A stretch of 64,000 nt of DNA from Chara braunii (lineage: Eukaryota; Streptophyta; Charophyceae; Charales; Characeae): positions 425,625-489,624 of the forward strand of contig BFEA01000594.1 in assembly GCA_003427395.1 (NCBI GenBank), in the 5' to 3' direction. The notes under the pieces were generated by a model. That model searched no databases. It saw only the letters and a program-made list of their open reading frames with translations, and was not told where the DNA came from. The position numbers and the translations under genes were made by a program. Positions 11,161 through 21,084 of the stretch are shown here, piece by piece. Position 1 is the stretch's first letter; every line of letters starts with the position of its first letter.

Positions 11161-11863
11161 GGAGGAATAATAAGGGACTTAGAGTCCCTCGACAGAAAAC
11201 AGGCGCCTGTTGAAAACGGGCAGCCGTTTTTTGTTTTAGGTAAGTAAGTTTTTTTTTTTTTTTTTTTACTTTTTAGATTCTCTCTTAGATTTTTTTCTAG
11301 ATTTTTTTGTTTTATTCTACTTTTTAGATCTTCCCTTTTCCCTTTCCTATGAGCTGCTGAAAATACTTGTTCGTTGAAAAAACGAGCAGGCAAAGTTTAA
11401 AGTTGCGTTGTTGGAACGGGTTGTAGGGGAAAGGCAAAACAGTGCCAAGAATGTTTCGTTGGATTTTCAGCAACTCATCAGGGGGTTGCGACCTCGACAG
11501 TCGAGTAAACTCAGTGCCCGAACCTGGTGCCGATAGCATCTAGGTACTGAGGAAGTTAGAGAGATAGAGGGAAGGAGAGAGAGGTGGAGACATAGTTCTC
11601 AACCACGCCGCTGGTCTATGGTACTTCCATCAGTAGGATGAGTAAAATCGAATGAATCTACCGATAGAACATGGAAATATACATTGCCATTCTCTATCTC
11701 TCTTCACTTGGCATCTGATTCAAGGAGTCGAGCGCATGTTCGTTTTTACGAACGGGCTGCATCTCTGTTTTAATTTTTTTATTTATTTTTTCTGACTTTC
11801 TTTCCATCTCGTGTAGAGAAAACATACGTCGTTGCTGGAGCAACGGGCGCAAACTCAGAGGTT

Positions 11864-11917
<54 letters not shown>

Positions 11918-12000
11918 ATTGCCTCGTGGGAACAAAAGGAAAAGAACAGCCTTTTCAGGCTGTGTGGGAGCAAGCTTAGCTCTCCACTCAGAACGTGCGA
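11161..12000. repeat. 840-bp tandem duplication, unit 1
   Basis: Starts at GGAGGAATAATAAGGGACTT and ends at AGAACGTGCGA. It contains a GTTTTAGGTAAGTAAG splice-donor-like sequence, a CCCGAACCTGG hairpin, a GTTCGT/ACGAAC hairpin and an approximately 49-bp poly(A) run (11866-11913). The second copy follows directly; corresponding single-copy sequence occurs in A2 at 38990-39720. Confidence 0.9.
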
Positions 12001-12396
12001 GGAGGAATAATAAGGGACTTAGAGTCCCTTAACAGAAAACAGGCTCCTGTTGAAAACGGGCAGCCGTTTTTTGTTTTAGGTAAGTAAGTTTTATTTTTTT
12101 GTTTTAACTTTTTAGATTCTCGCTTAGATTTTTTTCTTGATTTTTTTGTTTTATTCTACTTTTTAGATCTTCCCTTTTCCCCTTCCTATGAGCTGCTGAA
12201 AACGCATGTTCGTTGAAAAAACGAACGGCCAAAGTTTATAGCTGCGTTGTTGGAACGGACTGTAGGAGAAAGGCAAAATAGTGCCAAGAATGTTTCGTTG
12301 GATTTTCAACAACTCATCAGGGGGTTGCGACCCCGACAGTCGAGTAAACTCAGTGCCCGAACCTGGTGCCGATAGAATCTAGGTGCTCAGGAAGTT

Positions 12397-12433
<37 letters not shown>

Positions 12434-12709
12434 TGGAGACATAGTTCTTAACCACACCGCTGGCCTATGGTACTTCCATCAGTAGGATGAGTAAAATCAA
12501 ATGAATCGACCGGTAAAACATGGAAATATACATTGCCACACTCTATCTCTGTTCCCTTGGCATCTGATTCAAGCAGTCGAGTGTCTGTTCGTTTTTACGA
12601 ACGGACTGCATCTGTGTTTCAATTTTTTTTTTTTTCCTGATTTTCTTTCCACCTCATATAGAGAAAACAGACGTCGTTGCTGGAGCAACGGGCGCCAACT
12701 CAGAGGCTG

Positions 12710-12754
<45 letters not shown>

Positions 12755-12843
12755 GAGGCGACTAGCTCGTGGGAACAAAAGGAAAAGAATAGCCTTTTCA
12801 GGCTGTGTGGGAGCAAGTTTGGCTCCCCACTCAGAACGTGCGA
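12001..12843. repeat. 840-bp tandem duplication, unit 2
   Basis: Head-to-tail repeat of 11161-12000 with the same order of motifs. Differences are a longer (GA)n run near 12399-12430, substitutions, and a poly(A) run at about 12710-12753. Several hairpin stems differ between units by paired changes, e.g. GGGAGC/GCTCTCC in unit 1 against GGGAGC/GCTCCC in unit 2. Confidence 0.9.
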
Positions 12844-12849
12844 ATAATC

Positions 12850-13503
12850 GTGACCACGAGATCTCGAATCTCGTGGCTCACGATACGCGCGCGAAGGAGG
12901 GACTGAGGGAGTTGGTTGGAGGAGGATGGAGAGAGCGAGAGAAGGAACGTGAGAGTTGGGACGGGGAGGTCCTGCCTCTTCCAACCTGACAACTACCTCT
13001 CTCGTTTTCAGGGGAGGGCAGATAAAATTAAGGAGGGGGTTGTTGCATGCAATTGCATGGACCTGGCCAAGAGAATGGTCAGGCACATGCAATTAGATTT
13101 AGTTTTAATTTTTTCCTTTTTTTTTTTTTTTTTTTTTTCTTGTGAGGAACACTTGTCTTCATGTGGTGATACCTCTGGCAGAAGCTGCCCGAGGTAACTA
13201 TCAGGCTCCCGTTTTTAGAGGGAGTCTGGAAATTGAGGGGTCATAGAGGAAAAGACGTAGGAAAAGGGTCCAGATACATCAAACTAAAAAATATTTTTGG
13301 AAATGGCAAAAACCCAGCTACCTCATGAAATTCCGAGATAGCTGTAAAAAAGAAAAGAAAAAGAAATTGAGGGCAGTTAAAAGAAACTGCCCTCACTAAA
13401 GTTATGGTTGTGTTGCGGCCACAATTAGCGTTGGATCTTGGCCAGATCAAGGGCTCATTGTGAGCCCGCGATTTTGCCTGGGGGTTGGAGTTACGTCCAA
13501 CCC
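12850..13503. other. Series of short perfect hairpins upstream of the A1 TATA box
   Basis: At least six perfect or near-perfect stems lie within 650 bp: CCACGAGAT/ATCTCGTGG (near 12855), ACCTC..GAGGT enclosing GCAG/CTGC (13168-13195), CTCCC/GGGAG (13205-13223), GAGGGCAGTT/AACTGCCCTC (13369-13394), GGGCTCA/TGAGCCC (13451-13467) and GGGTTGGA/TCCAACCC (13482-13503). The same zone in A2 holds different but equally perfect stems. No protein is encoded. Confidence 0.6.
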
Positions 13504-13514
13504 TCTTCAACCAT

Positions 13515-13521
13515 TATAAAA
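13515..13521 (+). promoter_or_regulatory. TATA box of family-A copy A1
   Basis: TATAAAA lies just downstream of the hairpin cluster. The same arrangement, with TATAAAAG, is found in A2 at 40011. Both precede homologous leader sequence, so this is the likely Pol II promoter of the element. Confidence 0.55.
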
Positions 13522-13825
13522 CAGGCAGTTGCCCCCAAATGCCACACAAAGCACTCGTGCTGCCAGTGTGTGACGAGCACACTTGAGTGTTGCTGGTTGT
13601 TGGAGGTGCTGCCTGAGGCAACGTGGAGGAGGTTGGAGATCTGCGGAGGAGCGCAAGGAGAGGAGTTGGGCAGCCATAGGCAAGGCAGGGAGCACTCTGC
13701 TCCCCTCCCCTCTAGTTGGTGCCGGTCCCAAGGGACTGACCCAGAGGCGCTGCGGGACTACGGCGATGCGGAACTGTAAAATTTGAACCTGGGCCCAAAT
13801 TTTATTAATTTTGGCCAGCAATTTT

Positions 13826-14085
13826 TCCCACTTTGGTGGGGAGATGCTGCCGAAATTTTACGGCAACAGGTAAGCAGCGACAAGGTTGTTGACGGCGATA
13901 CCGGCAGACCAAATCTACGGCAAGTTACTTTCCCAGTTCTGTGGGAAAGTGCTGCCGAATTTTTACGGCAGTAAGCGGCGGGCGGCTAAGCTGTTGGAAG
14001 CGGCATCAGACTGAACAAATTTGCGGTAAGTTATTTTTCCACTTCTGTGGGAAAGTGCTGCCGAATTTTTCAGCGCCAACAAAAA
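13826..14085 (+). repeat. Repeated GCTGCCG..CGGCA hairpins in the A1 leader
   Basis: Three units about 100 bp apart each contain a CCCA..TGGG stem followed by GCTGCCGAA-TTTT-ACGGCA or a variant (about 13846, 13951 and 14056); the third has lost its 3' arm. A2 has the equivalent motif in 54-bp tandem units (40247-40440). They lie about 300 nt downstream of the TATA box and are probably transcribed. Confidence 0.6.
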
Positions 14086-14689
14086 TAATTTTAGCAGCGT
14101 TATGCTGCTGAAATTCATGGCCGTTAGGATAAACTAAGTGCAGGGGAAGTGCTGGTCGTCGACGACAACATCGGTAATTATCGTTCTTGAGTGAGAACCA
14201 GTGGGAAAGTGACTGTTTTTTTTTTTTTTTTCCCTCGACGTCAGTAGAAGGCGGGGTGTCGTGCATTGTCCAGGTGGGACCAGTGGGACACGTGAAGGAG
14301 TCGGGCAGTACCGGCAAGGGGAGAGTGATCTATTTTTTTTGTGAGAGTCGGGAGAGGCTGTTTTGACAAACGACATCATCTGGAAGTGAAAAAGGAAGAC
14401 GTGGTACTGCCTGGGACGACTTCACACTAGTGGACATCGCCGCGAACCACTCGGTACCAGTTGGTACCAACGCGGACCACTTAGATTTATTTGGCGCATA
14501 CGTGGACCGTCTGGGGCTAAGCAGAACTCAAGGGACTTACCGCTTTCGTATCTGGGACTGTTGCAAGAGGTACTTGTGAGTTGAGTGTCGATCGGGCCTA
14601 GTAACCTGTGCAGTTATACCTGAAGCAGCGGTTTCTTTAACAAGGCGCGCCAGTTACTTTAAGGAAGTTGTGGTCGGAACTTTCGTTAC

Positions 14690-14701
14690 TCAAGGTTAGT
14701 G
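14690..14701 (+). promoter_or_regulatory. Leader splice-donor-like site, copy A1
   Basis: ACTCAAG|GTTAGT closes the region of leader similarity. A2 has ACTCAAG|GTCAGT at 40906-40918. Downstream ORFs open at CAG|ATG sequences, so the site is a plausible common donor. No transcript evidence is available here. Confidence 0.4.
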
Positions 14702-15189
14702 GTTGGCATGGATCCTTCACACCTGTATGCACCCTCACGCTGTATGACCTTCTCTTTTTCTTTTGGGTACTTAGAGAAAGGTTGAAAGGAAAGAAAGTGT
14801 GACGGAGCATGCTTGTGTGGGACTCTAGGTCTGACTTCGGCGATGTTTTCGTGGTTGAACTCGTTGAATGTTGATTTTGCTATGCATGAATGTGTGTGAA
14901 AAGGAAAAAGTACTGAAAAGAGAAATTCAAGTTTTACTGATTAAATTGTGAAGACATTGAATGTTTTCTCCTATCTTTTCTCTGTAATGTCTTCACCTGT
15001 CCGACAGAGTAACAGTCAAACTATGGATGGAGAAAGTAACCGAGGTCGGAAAAGAAATGCGAAATATAAAGAAAGGGGAATGTGAATGAATTTAGCTATC
15101 CTTGAGGTTTCCTTTCTATCCAGAATGACCCTTTCGACCTACTTCCCATCCGAACGAGTCTCGGCTATAACTCCTTTTTCCTCTGCATT

Positions 15190-15722
15190 TCAGATTCGTC
15201 TAAGTTATTTCATTCGTGTTGAGGAGTTGATCTGATTATGAGTGTGAGGGCTCTCTCACTCCAGGAGGAAATTCGGGCGGGGGTTCGTTGCTTTAGGAGT
15301 CAGCCCTGTTATCGACACAGAGTGGACCGTTTTACGAGGGAATGCTACGTCGATTCGGTGGAGACGGCCCGACTTCTGAGATTTGAGCTTTCGGCTCAAG
15401 CGAGGAGAAGGAGTATTCATACCTCTTCTTAGAGGGTGGGACATTCGACGATTAAAGAATCGGAATTGGTTTTTCCTTCACCTTTATACAGGGAAAATAC
15501 TAAAAATTAATATCATTTTGAGTGGTCACCTTAGATGTCACTAACGTATGGGGAACTGGTGTCAAAAGAAGCCCAACTCATGTACCTACTAGTGTCTGAG
15601 GAAGTGCGAATATGCACTACTCTTTCGTGGTTGGACTGTGAAATAAAAATCATGGCTCATAAAAAGAGGATAAGGGTAAAAGAGTTATGATTTCATAAAC
15701 TTATTCGTGCTTTCTCCTTTCC
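15190..15722 (+). other. Conserved exon-like segment upstream of ORF B (A1)
   Basis: An acceptor-like TTTCAG at 15188-15193 precedes ATTCGTCTAAG. From 15278 the DNA closely matches A2 (41465 onward), e.g. GGGGGTTCGTTGC and CAGCCCTGTTATCGAC, and both copies keep GCCCAAC/GCCCAGC and GAAGTGC-AATA-GCACTAC blocks before ORF B. Frames are not consistently open between copies, so it may be an untranslated exon or intron rather than a gene. Confidence 0.4.
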
Positions 15723-15724
15723 AG

Positions 15725-16159
15725 ATGTCTACGGTGACAGCCATTATCATGCTTTTTCCAGGCAGGGAGGTTGCCACAAGATATATAGTGCAGACAGGAA
15801 GGTGAGGGGTAATCTTAGAACAACTCGGTCCAATGGTCTACGAACCGATTGCTGTGTTTCCTTCAGGACGGGAGTTGCGGATGGATCACGACACGACAAG
15901 GGATCCACCACGAACTTTCTTATTTATCACCTCAACTTATCAACAGATTCTCGAACCAAGCTTCGTCAGAATTAGACGGTCAGGTTGGGACAACCTGCAC
16001 ATAATATTTCGATACGAGGAGAATGAGTTGCATGTTCATTTCAATCATGAGATAAGATGGATGTGTCTGCGACTCGTTCTGTATTACAATGCCCACGTAG
16101 GTCCGTTTGACGAGATTGAGTTCATGGAGCGAATTCTGACCAACCGCGTCGAAAATTAA
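15725..16159 (+). pseudogene. ORF B, family-A copy A1 (unknown protein, one in-frame stop)
   Basis: The frame opens with ATG directly after TTTCCAG (acceptor-like). It runs 144 codons with a single in-frame TGA at codon 27 (15803-15805). It aligns without gaps through the first 36 codons with ORF B of A2, then through VYEP/VYNP, FLFIT/SIFLA and a segment ending VGPFDEIEFMERILTNR against HGPFGLLHHVRRVRANR. I recognise no domain. The C-terminal half alternates hydrophobic and charged residues; no signal peptide or membrane helix is visible. Alignment between diverged copies supports it having been a protein. It could have been expressed by splicing from the leader donor at 14695. Confidence 0.5.
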
Positions 16160-16220
16160 GGAATAGAAAGGTTTGACATAGCCATCTATTGGAACTGACT
16201 AGGTTACCTGCGACGACTCC

Positions 16221-16403
16221 TTGGCGCGTAAAATAAATCAATCGTATAAAGAAATAAAAGCAACTCCAAATATTTTGGTCGAATTGCAATCCTTTTTAAC
16301 CAAAGTTTATTCGAATTTTACAAATGACGTGCGGGACAGTGATAGTAACTCGTTTTCACAAACGCGAGGAGGCAAGCGAATGGATATCAAGCCCTGGAAA
16401 TAA
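16221..16403 (+). CDS. Short unrecognised ORF after ORF B (A1)
   Basis: Sixty codons, Lys/Asn/Ser-rich, with no recognisable domain; the start used (GCG-adjacent TTG) is weak. It lies in AT-rich sequence 60 bp downstream of ORF B, and the equivalent place in A2 is occupied by ORF C. Probably not a gene, but it is the only open frame before the gap. Confidence 0.12.
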   Translation: MARKINQSYKEIKATPNILVELQSFLTKVYSNFTNDVRDSDSNSFSQTRGGKRMDIKPWK

Positions 16404-16458
16404 CATGATCGGCTTAATACAGTCAGGATGACTAGTATACGATCCGTCTATCATGTTT

Positions 16459-16653
16459 NNNNNNNNNNNNNNNNNNNNNNNNNNNNNNNNNNNNNNNNNN
16501 NNNNNNNNNNNNNNNNNNNNNNNNNNNNNNNNNNNNNNNNNNNNNNNNNNNNNNNNNNNNNNNNNNNNNNNNNNNNNNNNNNNNNNNNNNNNNNNNNNNN
16601 NNNNNNNNNNNNNNNNNNNNNNNNNNNNNNNNNNNNNNNNNNNNNNNNNNNNN
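16459..16653. other. Assembly gap (195 N)
   Basis: Unresolved bases. Sequence resumes exactly at the start of direct-repeat unit U1, in the middle of an ORF B copy. Confidence 0.99.
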
Positions 16654-16797
16654 CACGAGCTGCATGGACTCTTCGATTATGTTCCTCATTATCGTCGGAC
16701 TCCAGATGACAGATTTCGGCGCTTCAGACGGATTGTTTTCTCTGTGGCAAAGTTCGAACCCGAGGAGCGTCGATTGTTTTCGCTGATCAACTCTTAA
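16654..16797 (+). pseudogene. ORF B 3' end, unit U1 (repeated at 21085-21228)
   Basis: The frame reads HELHGLFDYVPHYRR, then VFSVAKFEPEERRLFSLINS and a TAA. It matches the end of ORF B in A2 (DLHGPFGLLHHVRR ... FYDKACEIYKCLF). The 5' part is missing because the sequence starts at the gap. The identical piece in U2 starts at the single N. ORF C begins 21 bp downstream in both, as in A2. Confidence 0.5.
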
Positions 16798-16818
16798 TTG
16801 TGGTTTTCTTGTGAGCAG

Positions 16819-17336
16819 ATGGACGGCGGACGACGAGATCTTACCATGGCAAAATATCTTATTGTTAGCAACGCATAGGAGGACGACATAATCAGAGGAG
16901 ATAATAAACTTTTGCGGGTTCGAGATGATACTCCTACCCAGTGGATTTCCCTTCATCGGGTTACTCCGAAACGACGAGGGATTTTTCCCCATCTTTCGTG
17001 CGGATTTCCGGACCAACACGGCACGAACTCCTGAAGAGTTTCATGGTCATACTTTGTACTTCCACCGCGCGAGCAACCTCCAGTGTCTCTCTCGAGTCAT
17101 TGTAAGTATTAAGATTACCTCTTCCAAAAGACGTTTCGGCGTTATCCGGATCCGGGGCACAGAGACCCGACACTTATTTGGACTTAATCGACCTCTTCGA
17201 GTCATATGGTTCTCGGATAGTTAGAGTTATGCGAGGTGAACGGATAACAACCCTGGTATTCGACGACGACGAGCATGCTCGATTGGACTTGTTTGAGGCT
17301 AAGGTGTGTGGAGGACGACAAATTTACCAGGGTTAG
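16819..17336 (+). pseudogene. ORF C, unit U1 (broken: stop, frameshift, 38-bp deletion)
   Basis: ATG follows GTGAGCAG directly. The frame begins MDGGRRDLTMAKYLIVSNA and hits TAG at codon 20, then shifts by one base after TPTQWI. It continues in the other frame through TLYFHRASNLQCLSRVIVSI, loses 38 bp near 17210, and ends with the original frame (RGERITTLVF ... GGRQIYQG). All parts align with the intact ORF C of A2. Not translatable as a whole. Confidence 0.6.
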
Positions 17337-17885
17337 ACATCGTTTTTTGACAATCTTACTCGGATTCTGAGAAAACACCTCGCATAGACTAATCTCATTG
17401 AGGAAGCCATATGACTTATGGCTTCATGAGGTAATAAAAAAAAAAAAAAAACACTCCATGTAGATAGGACCGCCGGATGGATAGTATTCAAGTTACCCCG
17501 ATGATTTCACTATCATGCTTTGACATTGAGGGGTAAATACATAAGAAAGAAAAAGTCAATAAATACGTTTTATCGGTCTGAAGTTACCTTTAGACATTTT
17601 TGCAGGAAACAAGTAAGGAAAATTTTAAGGTACATCTTACAGGGCAACCTAAAGCACGACCATAAAAAACAGACACAAAAAGGTCTGACTATAAACATCA
17701 ATTTAAAAAATTGAAAAAATTTACTCTAATACGTTTTCAACAAGGAAGTTTTTTGTGTTTTGAGACTACGACAACGACAAGCAGAAATTACGTTAGCGTG
17801 ATCTTTTCATCAGACCAAATCAATTGTATATTGTGCTGAATTTTCGCAGTTGTGATTGATGAGATGATTGACTGAAAGGAAATTT

Positions 17886-17941
17886 ATATATATATGTATA
17901 TATGTATATATATATGTGTAAATATATATATATATATATAA
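17886..17941. repeat. (TA)n/(TATG)n microsatellite, U1 (also 22353-22408)
   Basis: Alternating TA with TG interruptions, the same pattern in both direct-repeat units. Confidence 0.95.
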
Positions 17942-18159
17942 TGCTTAATTTAAGTATTGTATGTATGAGACTAGAATTAAGTTCTGGTTTTCATGCTTGA
18001 TTGAGACCGCCCTAGTCGACCAGCGTACACTTCATCCTTAGGAGATAAGTGCCCTAAGTAACAAACGANGTCCGGGTTCAATAGGTGTTTTAATCGCTTG
18101 TACCTATACCAGAGCAAGCGAGCAAACGCCCTCGGCTGACTCACCTCTGCAATTTCGTG

Positions 18160-18260
18160 TAAAAGTTTTCGCACGTGGTCGGTAGCTCAGTGGGGATAAG
18201 CCCCTAAGGGTGGTGACAATTCCTTAGGGAAGAAACCCTATGCCCCGCGGGAACCTATCC
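18160..18260. other. Family-A 3' conserved segment with box-A-like and CCTAAGG stem (U1)
   Basis: TCGGTAGCTCAGTGGGGATA contains a perfect box-A consensus (TAGCTCAGTGGG), followed by CCCTAAGG and CCTTAGGG separated by 12 nt, which form a perfect 8-bp stem. The same segment is at 22627-22727 (U2), 43820-43890 (A2), in inverted orientation near 25840-25930, and in decayed form at 32395-32470. No box B follows, so it is not a tRNA gene. On the minus strand it reads PKELSPPLG in frame, so a coding explanation is also possible. Confidence 0.45.
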
Positions 18261-18647
18261 TGTCGTATGAGACCACGGGATGTACATTTGGCACGCCCGG
18301 TTAGTGCTGCAAAGGGATAACACGACCATGACCGTCTCGGTAACTCGTGAGATTATTTATGCGTCATCCCCAAGTTGTTTCTCTATATTTTGTTTTATTT
18401 ATCTCCTGCGTGACATGCCCGGGAGGGCTCCTGCCTCTTCGTGATAAAAAGTGGGGGGGCGATGCGCTCGACGGCGGGACAAATNCCGACCCTGCATGAC
18501 CCTGCAAGGTGGGGGTAACTTCCCATTACCTCGTTGCCCCACTTCCCTCAACTTTCCAACCCTAACCCGAAGTAGTAGCCCTCCCACCGTGACTTAGATT
18601 AGGGTTGGAGTGACAAAGTCGACTTTCATCAGCCTGTAGAATCTACT

Positions 18648-19410
18648 TCGATACCAATGTTACGATCCTCGCCAATTTCGAAGTGCAAAATCACGAGAAT
18701 GCACAATTTCGTCCAATTGCAAAAATAAATGAATCAACTTGAGCGGAAAGAGACANAGAAAGAAAAAAAAAAAAAAAAACAAGATGTACACCTACGAAGA
18801 CCAATGATAATTCCCCTTTATTCTTGCCAATCAAACTCCTTTTTTTCTCCTCCCCTCTTATTTAAACAATAAATAATAATGATGACGATGGATGGCATTA
18901 CCAGAATCATTGTGTGAATCCCTTTTCTACTTGCCAGCACAACTTGAGGTCCACCATAGTCATGGTCGCCCTTCTCCTTCCTCTTTGTTGAGGTCGTGGT
19001 TATGACGGACTACTAGGGCCTGACCCAGACGTGCAAAAGAAAACGCAAAGCAGTTGTGGCCACTTCCACTCAAGCCGCCATGCCTTACTCTGCCTCGAAG
19101 CTTCTTGGTGCAGCTCTACCCCAACGGGGGACTTCCAGATGCAGCGCTCACCAAGGTAATGAAGAAGACGCCCACTATAGAGAAGGAAGTACCCCTGACG
19201 CTCCCTTTTCCTAGCCCCTTCTTCCAACTCCTCCTAGTCACGCTCCTCTACCATAACCATGGAGGAGAGTTGGGTGCTCCTTTTTCCCAAAAGCACAATA
19301 CACCAGTGTTTCTCCACCACACACAACAGCATCACGTCACCCAAATTTGCACGCAACAAATGAGGAAGAGTTATTCGCTGGTCCCGGTTATATAGCGAGG
19401 CAACAACCTC
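18648..19410 (-). mobile_element. LTR-like end on the minus strand with PBS-like site (U1; also 23115-23877)
   Basis: Read on the minus strand, a terminus GGATCGTAACA is followed by TTGGTATCGAAG, close to the initiator-tRNA-Met primer binding site of plant LTR elements (TGGTATCAGAGC). On the same strand a TATA-like CTATATAACC lies at about 19388-19396, which fits a promoter some 700 bp before the LTR end. The other LTR edge and any gag-pol are not seen; only about 170 bp separates the PBS-like site from family-A sequence, so the element is probably truncated. Confidence 0.4.
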
Positions 19411-20870
19411 CTTCAGCGGTGACTTCCAGGTCTCGCAGCCTCCAAGCAACCAGCACCCTCTCCCTTGAGGAGGCAAACATCATTGTAAACTATGATATCG
19501 TTCGCACAGGCCGTCTTCTTCTGCTCGGCCTCCAGTCCTCGACACATATACAGCTTCTTGAGAGGTATCGACCTACCAACTACAGAGTGTTTTTCACCGA
19601 TGCTCCAAGTGTCGCGGACCTACTCCACCACTCGAGTGTTTTCCCCGCTGCAACCCTTACGACCACAGGTAAGCACCGGTCGTGCGGGACCTTCCAACAA
19701 ACAAGTGCCCTTACGGGTCATACACACACCACTCGTTCATTCATCCAGCTATTGGTAGTTCGCCCTTCGAATCCGAGCATGGCTCACCGATCACATCGCC
19801 ATCTGACACTGTCATTCCATGGACGACCGAAAGCGACGACCACCTCGCTTTCATTCGACAGATGCACGAGCTTCTTGTCAAGGCACGANAACAGATGTCG
19901 AAGATGCAACTACGCATGAGNNGTCAAACCAATCTTTAGCGTCTTCCTTATCCGTTTCATGCGAGCGACCTCGTTTGGTCNCCGTCGTGGAATTCAGCCT
20001 CAAGTAAGATTTCTCTCACAAGATCCTTCCAAAATGGATGGGGCCTTGACGCATAGTAGCACCCATTGGTGACGCACCGGAAGGGCCCTCATTTGTAATT
20101 CAGGTGCCCGCCTACTTGCCCGTCTACCCAGTCTTTTGTTGTTCGAAGTTGACTATTTTCGTTTCGGGGAAACGTGACGACTTTTCCGAGCGACGATCGC
20201 AAGACACCCTCCATGGATGGTTTTCAGGAGGTCCGCGACATCATCTCGCAGTGGCGCTATGGCAATAAGTCGACGGAGTGTTTGGTATACATTTCCTATT
20301 CTAGCCATAATGCTGACGGTCGATTGATTCGTGCGGAACTCCAGGCTACGACCCAAGATGTCCTTGCAAGTTACGAACACAAATAGTAAGGCAAGCCGAC
20401 ACCTTCGGCTCCACACCATACTCGTGTCCAGATTCCACCATCGGATCGTTAGCTTCGCCCTCGCCCACTAGCAAGCCTGATTTAATAAGGAAGGGTGGGT
20501 GTTGCATGATGTGCCTGCATACAGGCCTCATTTTGGGGGTCAAACAGTTGTAAAGGGCGCCCAATCCAGGCACACAACCTAGAGACCCACAACCATTTCT
20601 AAGGCCACATGTTCATATTTGAGTCAACATTTGTTTATTTATTTAATTTTACTGACTCGAGACCTGTTCTATTTTTATTTCCTTCAAGACCTCATTTCGG
20701 ATTTGAAATATGTCCAAACAGACTTATGGTCTGTTCAAACCAATGCCTCGTTTTGGGCCTCCTCCATTTGCGGCCAGACCTTTTCAGGCGAGGTTCGACT
20801 TCGTCCGGTAGTGGACATTCTCTGTTGGATTAGCAAGGAAGGTTTGGACATCCAGGAGGGACCCAGGTAA
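19347..20870 (+). other. Unrecognised open segments with splice-donor-like ends (U1; also 23814-25337)
   Basis: Plus-strand open frames occur in pieces. One reads LSLEEANIIVNYDIVRTG and ends near ACAG|GTAAGC (19668). Another, from 19682, contains TESDDHLAFIRQMHELLVKA. A third, from 20619, ends KEGLDIQEGPR at CCCAG|GTAAGT (20868), a strong donor consensus, though an N occupies the +1 position in U2. No domain is recognised. They could be exons of a captured or element-encoded gene, but the minus strand also looks like LTR sequence, so I do not call a CDS. Confidence 0.25.
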
Positions 20871-21084
20871 GTCGTCGTAGGCCAGGACCAGAGGAGCATG
20901 ATTTTTTTCTTGCAACCCGGGTCGTGGATCGGCCTCACGATCACGCAACTCAGATTGCAAGCCATGGGCACACCAGCTTGGCTCAATCCTATGGATAGTT
21001 GGGCCAGTCCAGTTCCATACACATAGAGTTGGAGTAGCTCACTTCTTGAGCGATACTTTGTTGGAGCATCACACGATTCAGCGN

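Larger units (their letters stand above)
9920..16458 (+). mobile_element. Family-A element, copy A1 (LTR-like, hairpin-dense, unclassified)
   Basis: It aligns in pieces over its length with copy A2 (37834-44115). Both start with a TGTCG segment leading into CAGAAACCCTGACAAGGG. Then come the CGCGATTCAGG motif, tRNA-like modules, a large stem-loop, poly(A), two poly(A)/GA-containing blocks (a tandem duplication here), a hairpin series, a TATA box, a leader with repeated hairpins, a splice-donor-like AAG|GTTAGT, a conserved 15.2-15.7 kb leader/exon-like segment, and ORF B. The copy runs into the gap at 16459. No gag or RT was found. The TG start and TATA suggest an LTR-type element, but this is inference. 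Confidence 0.55.
16654..21083. repeat. 4.4-kb direct repeat, unit U1
   Basis: Nearly identical to 21085-25552. It carries the tail of ORF B, ORF C, a family-A 3' segment with a TA-rich microsatellite and the CCTAAGG hairpin, then an LTR-like end on the minus strand and about 2.4 kb of unrecognised sequence. It is 38 bp shorter than U2 because of one deletion inside ORF C. Ns at matching offsets (18485, 19889, 19921-19922, 19981) recur in U2. Confidence 0.95.

Noticed and set aside
15238-15432. 64-codon ORF in the segment before ORF B
   Set aside because: The DNA is conserved with A2 but the open frame differs between copies, so a protein is unlikely.
18160-18260. tRNA gene at the perfect box A TAGCTCAGTGGG
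   Set aside because: No box B at the right distance and no cloverleaf; the following stem is unlike an anticodon arm.
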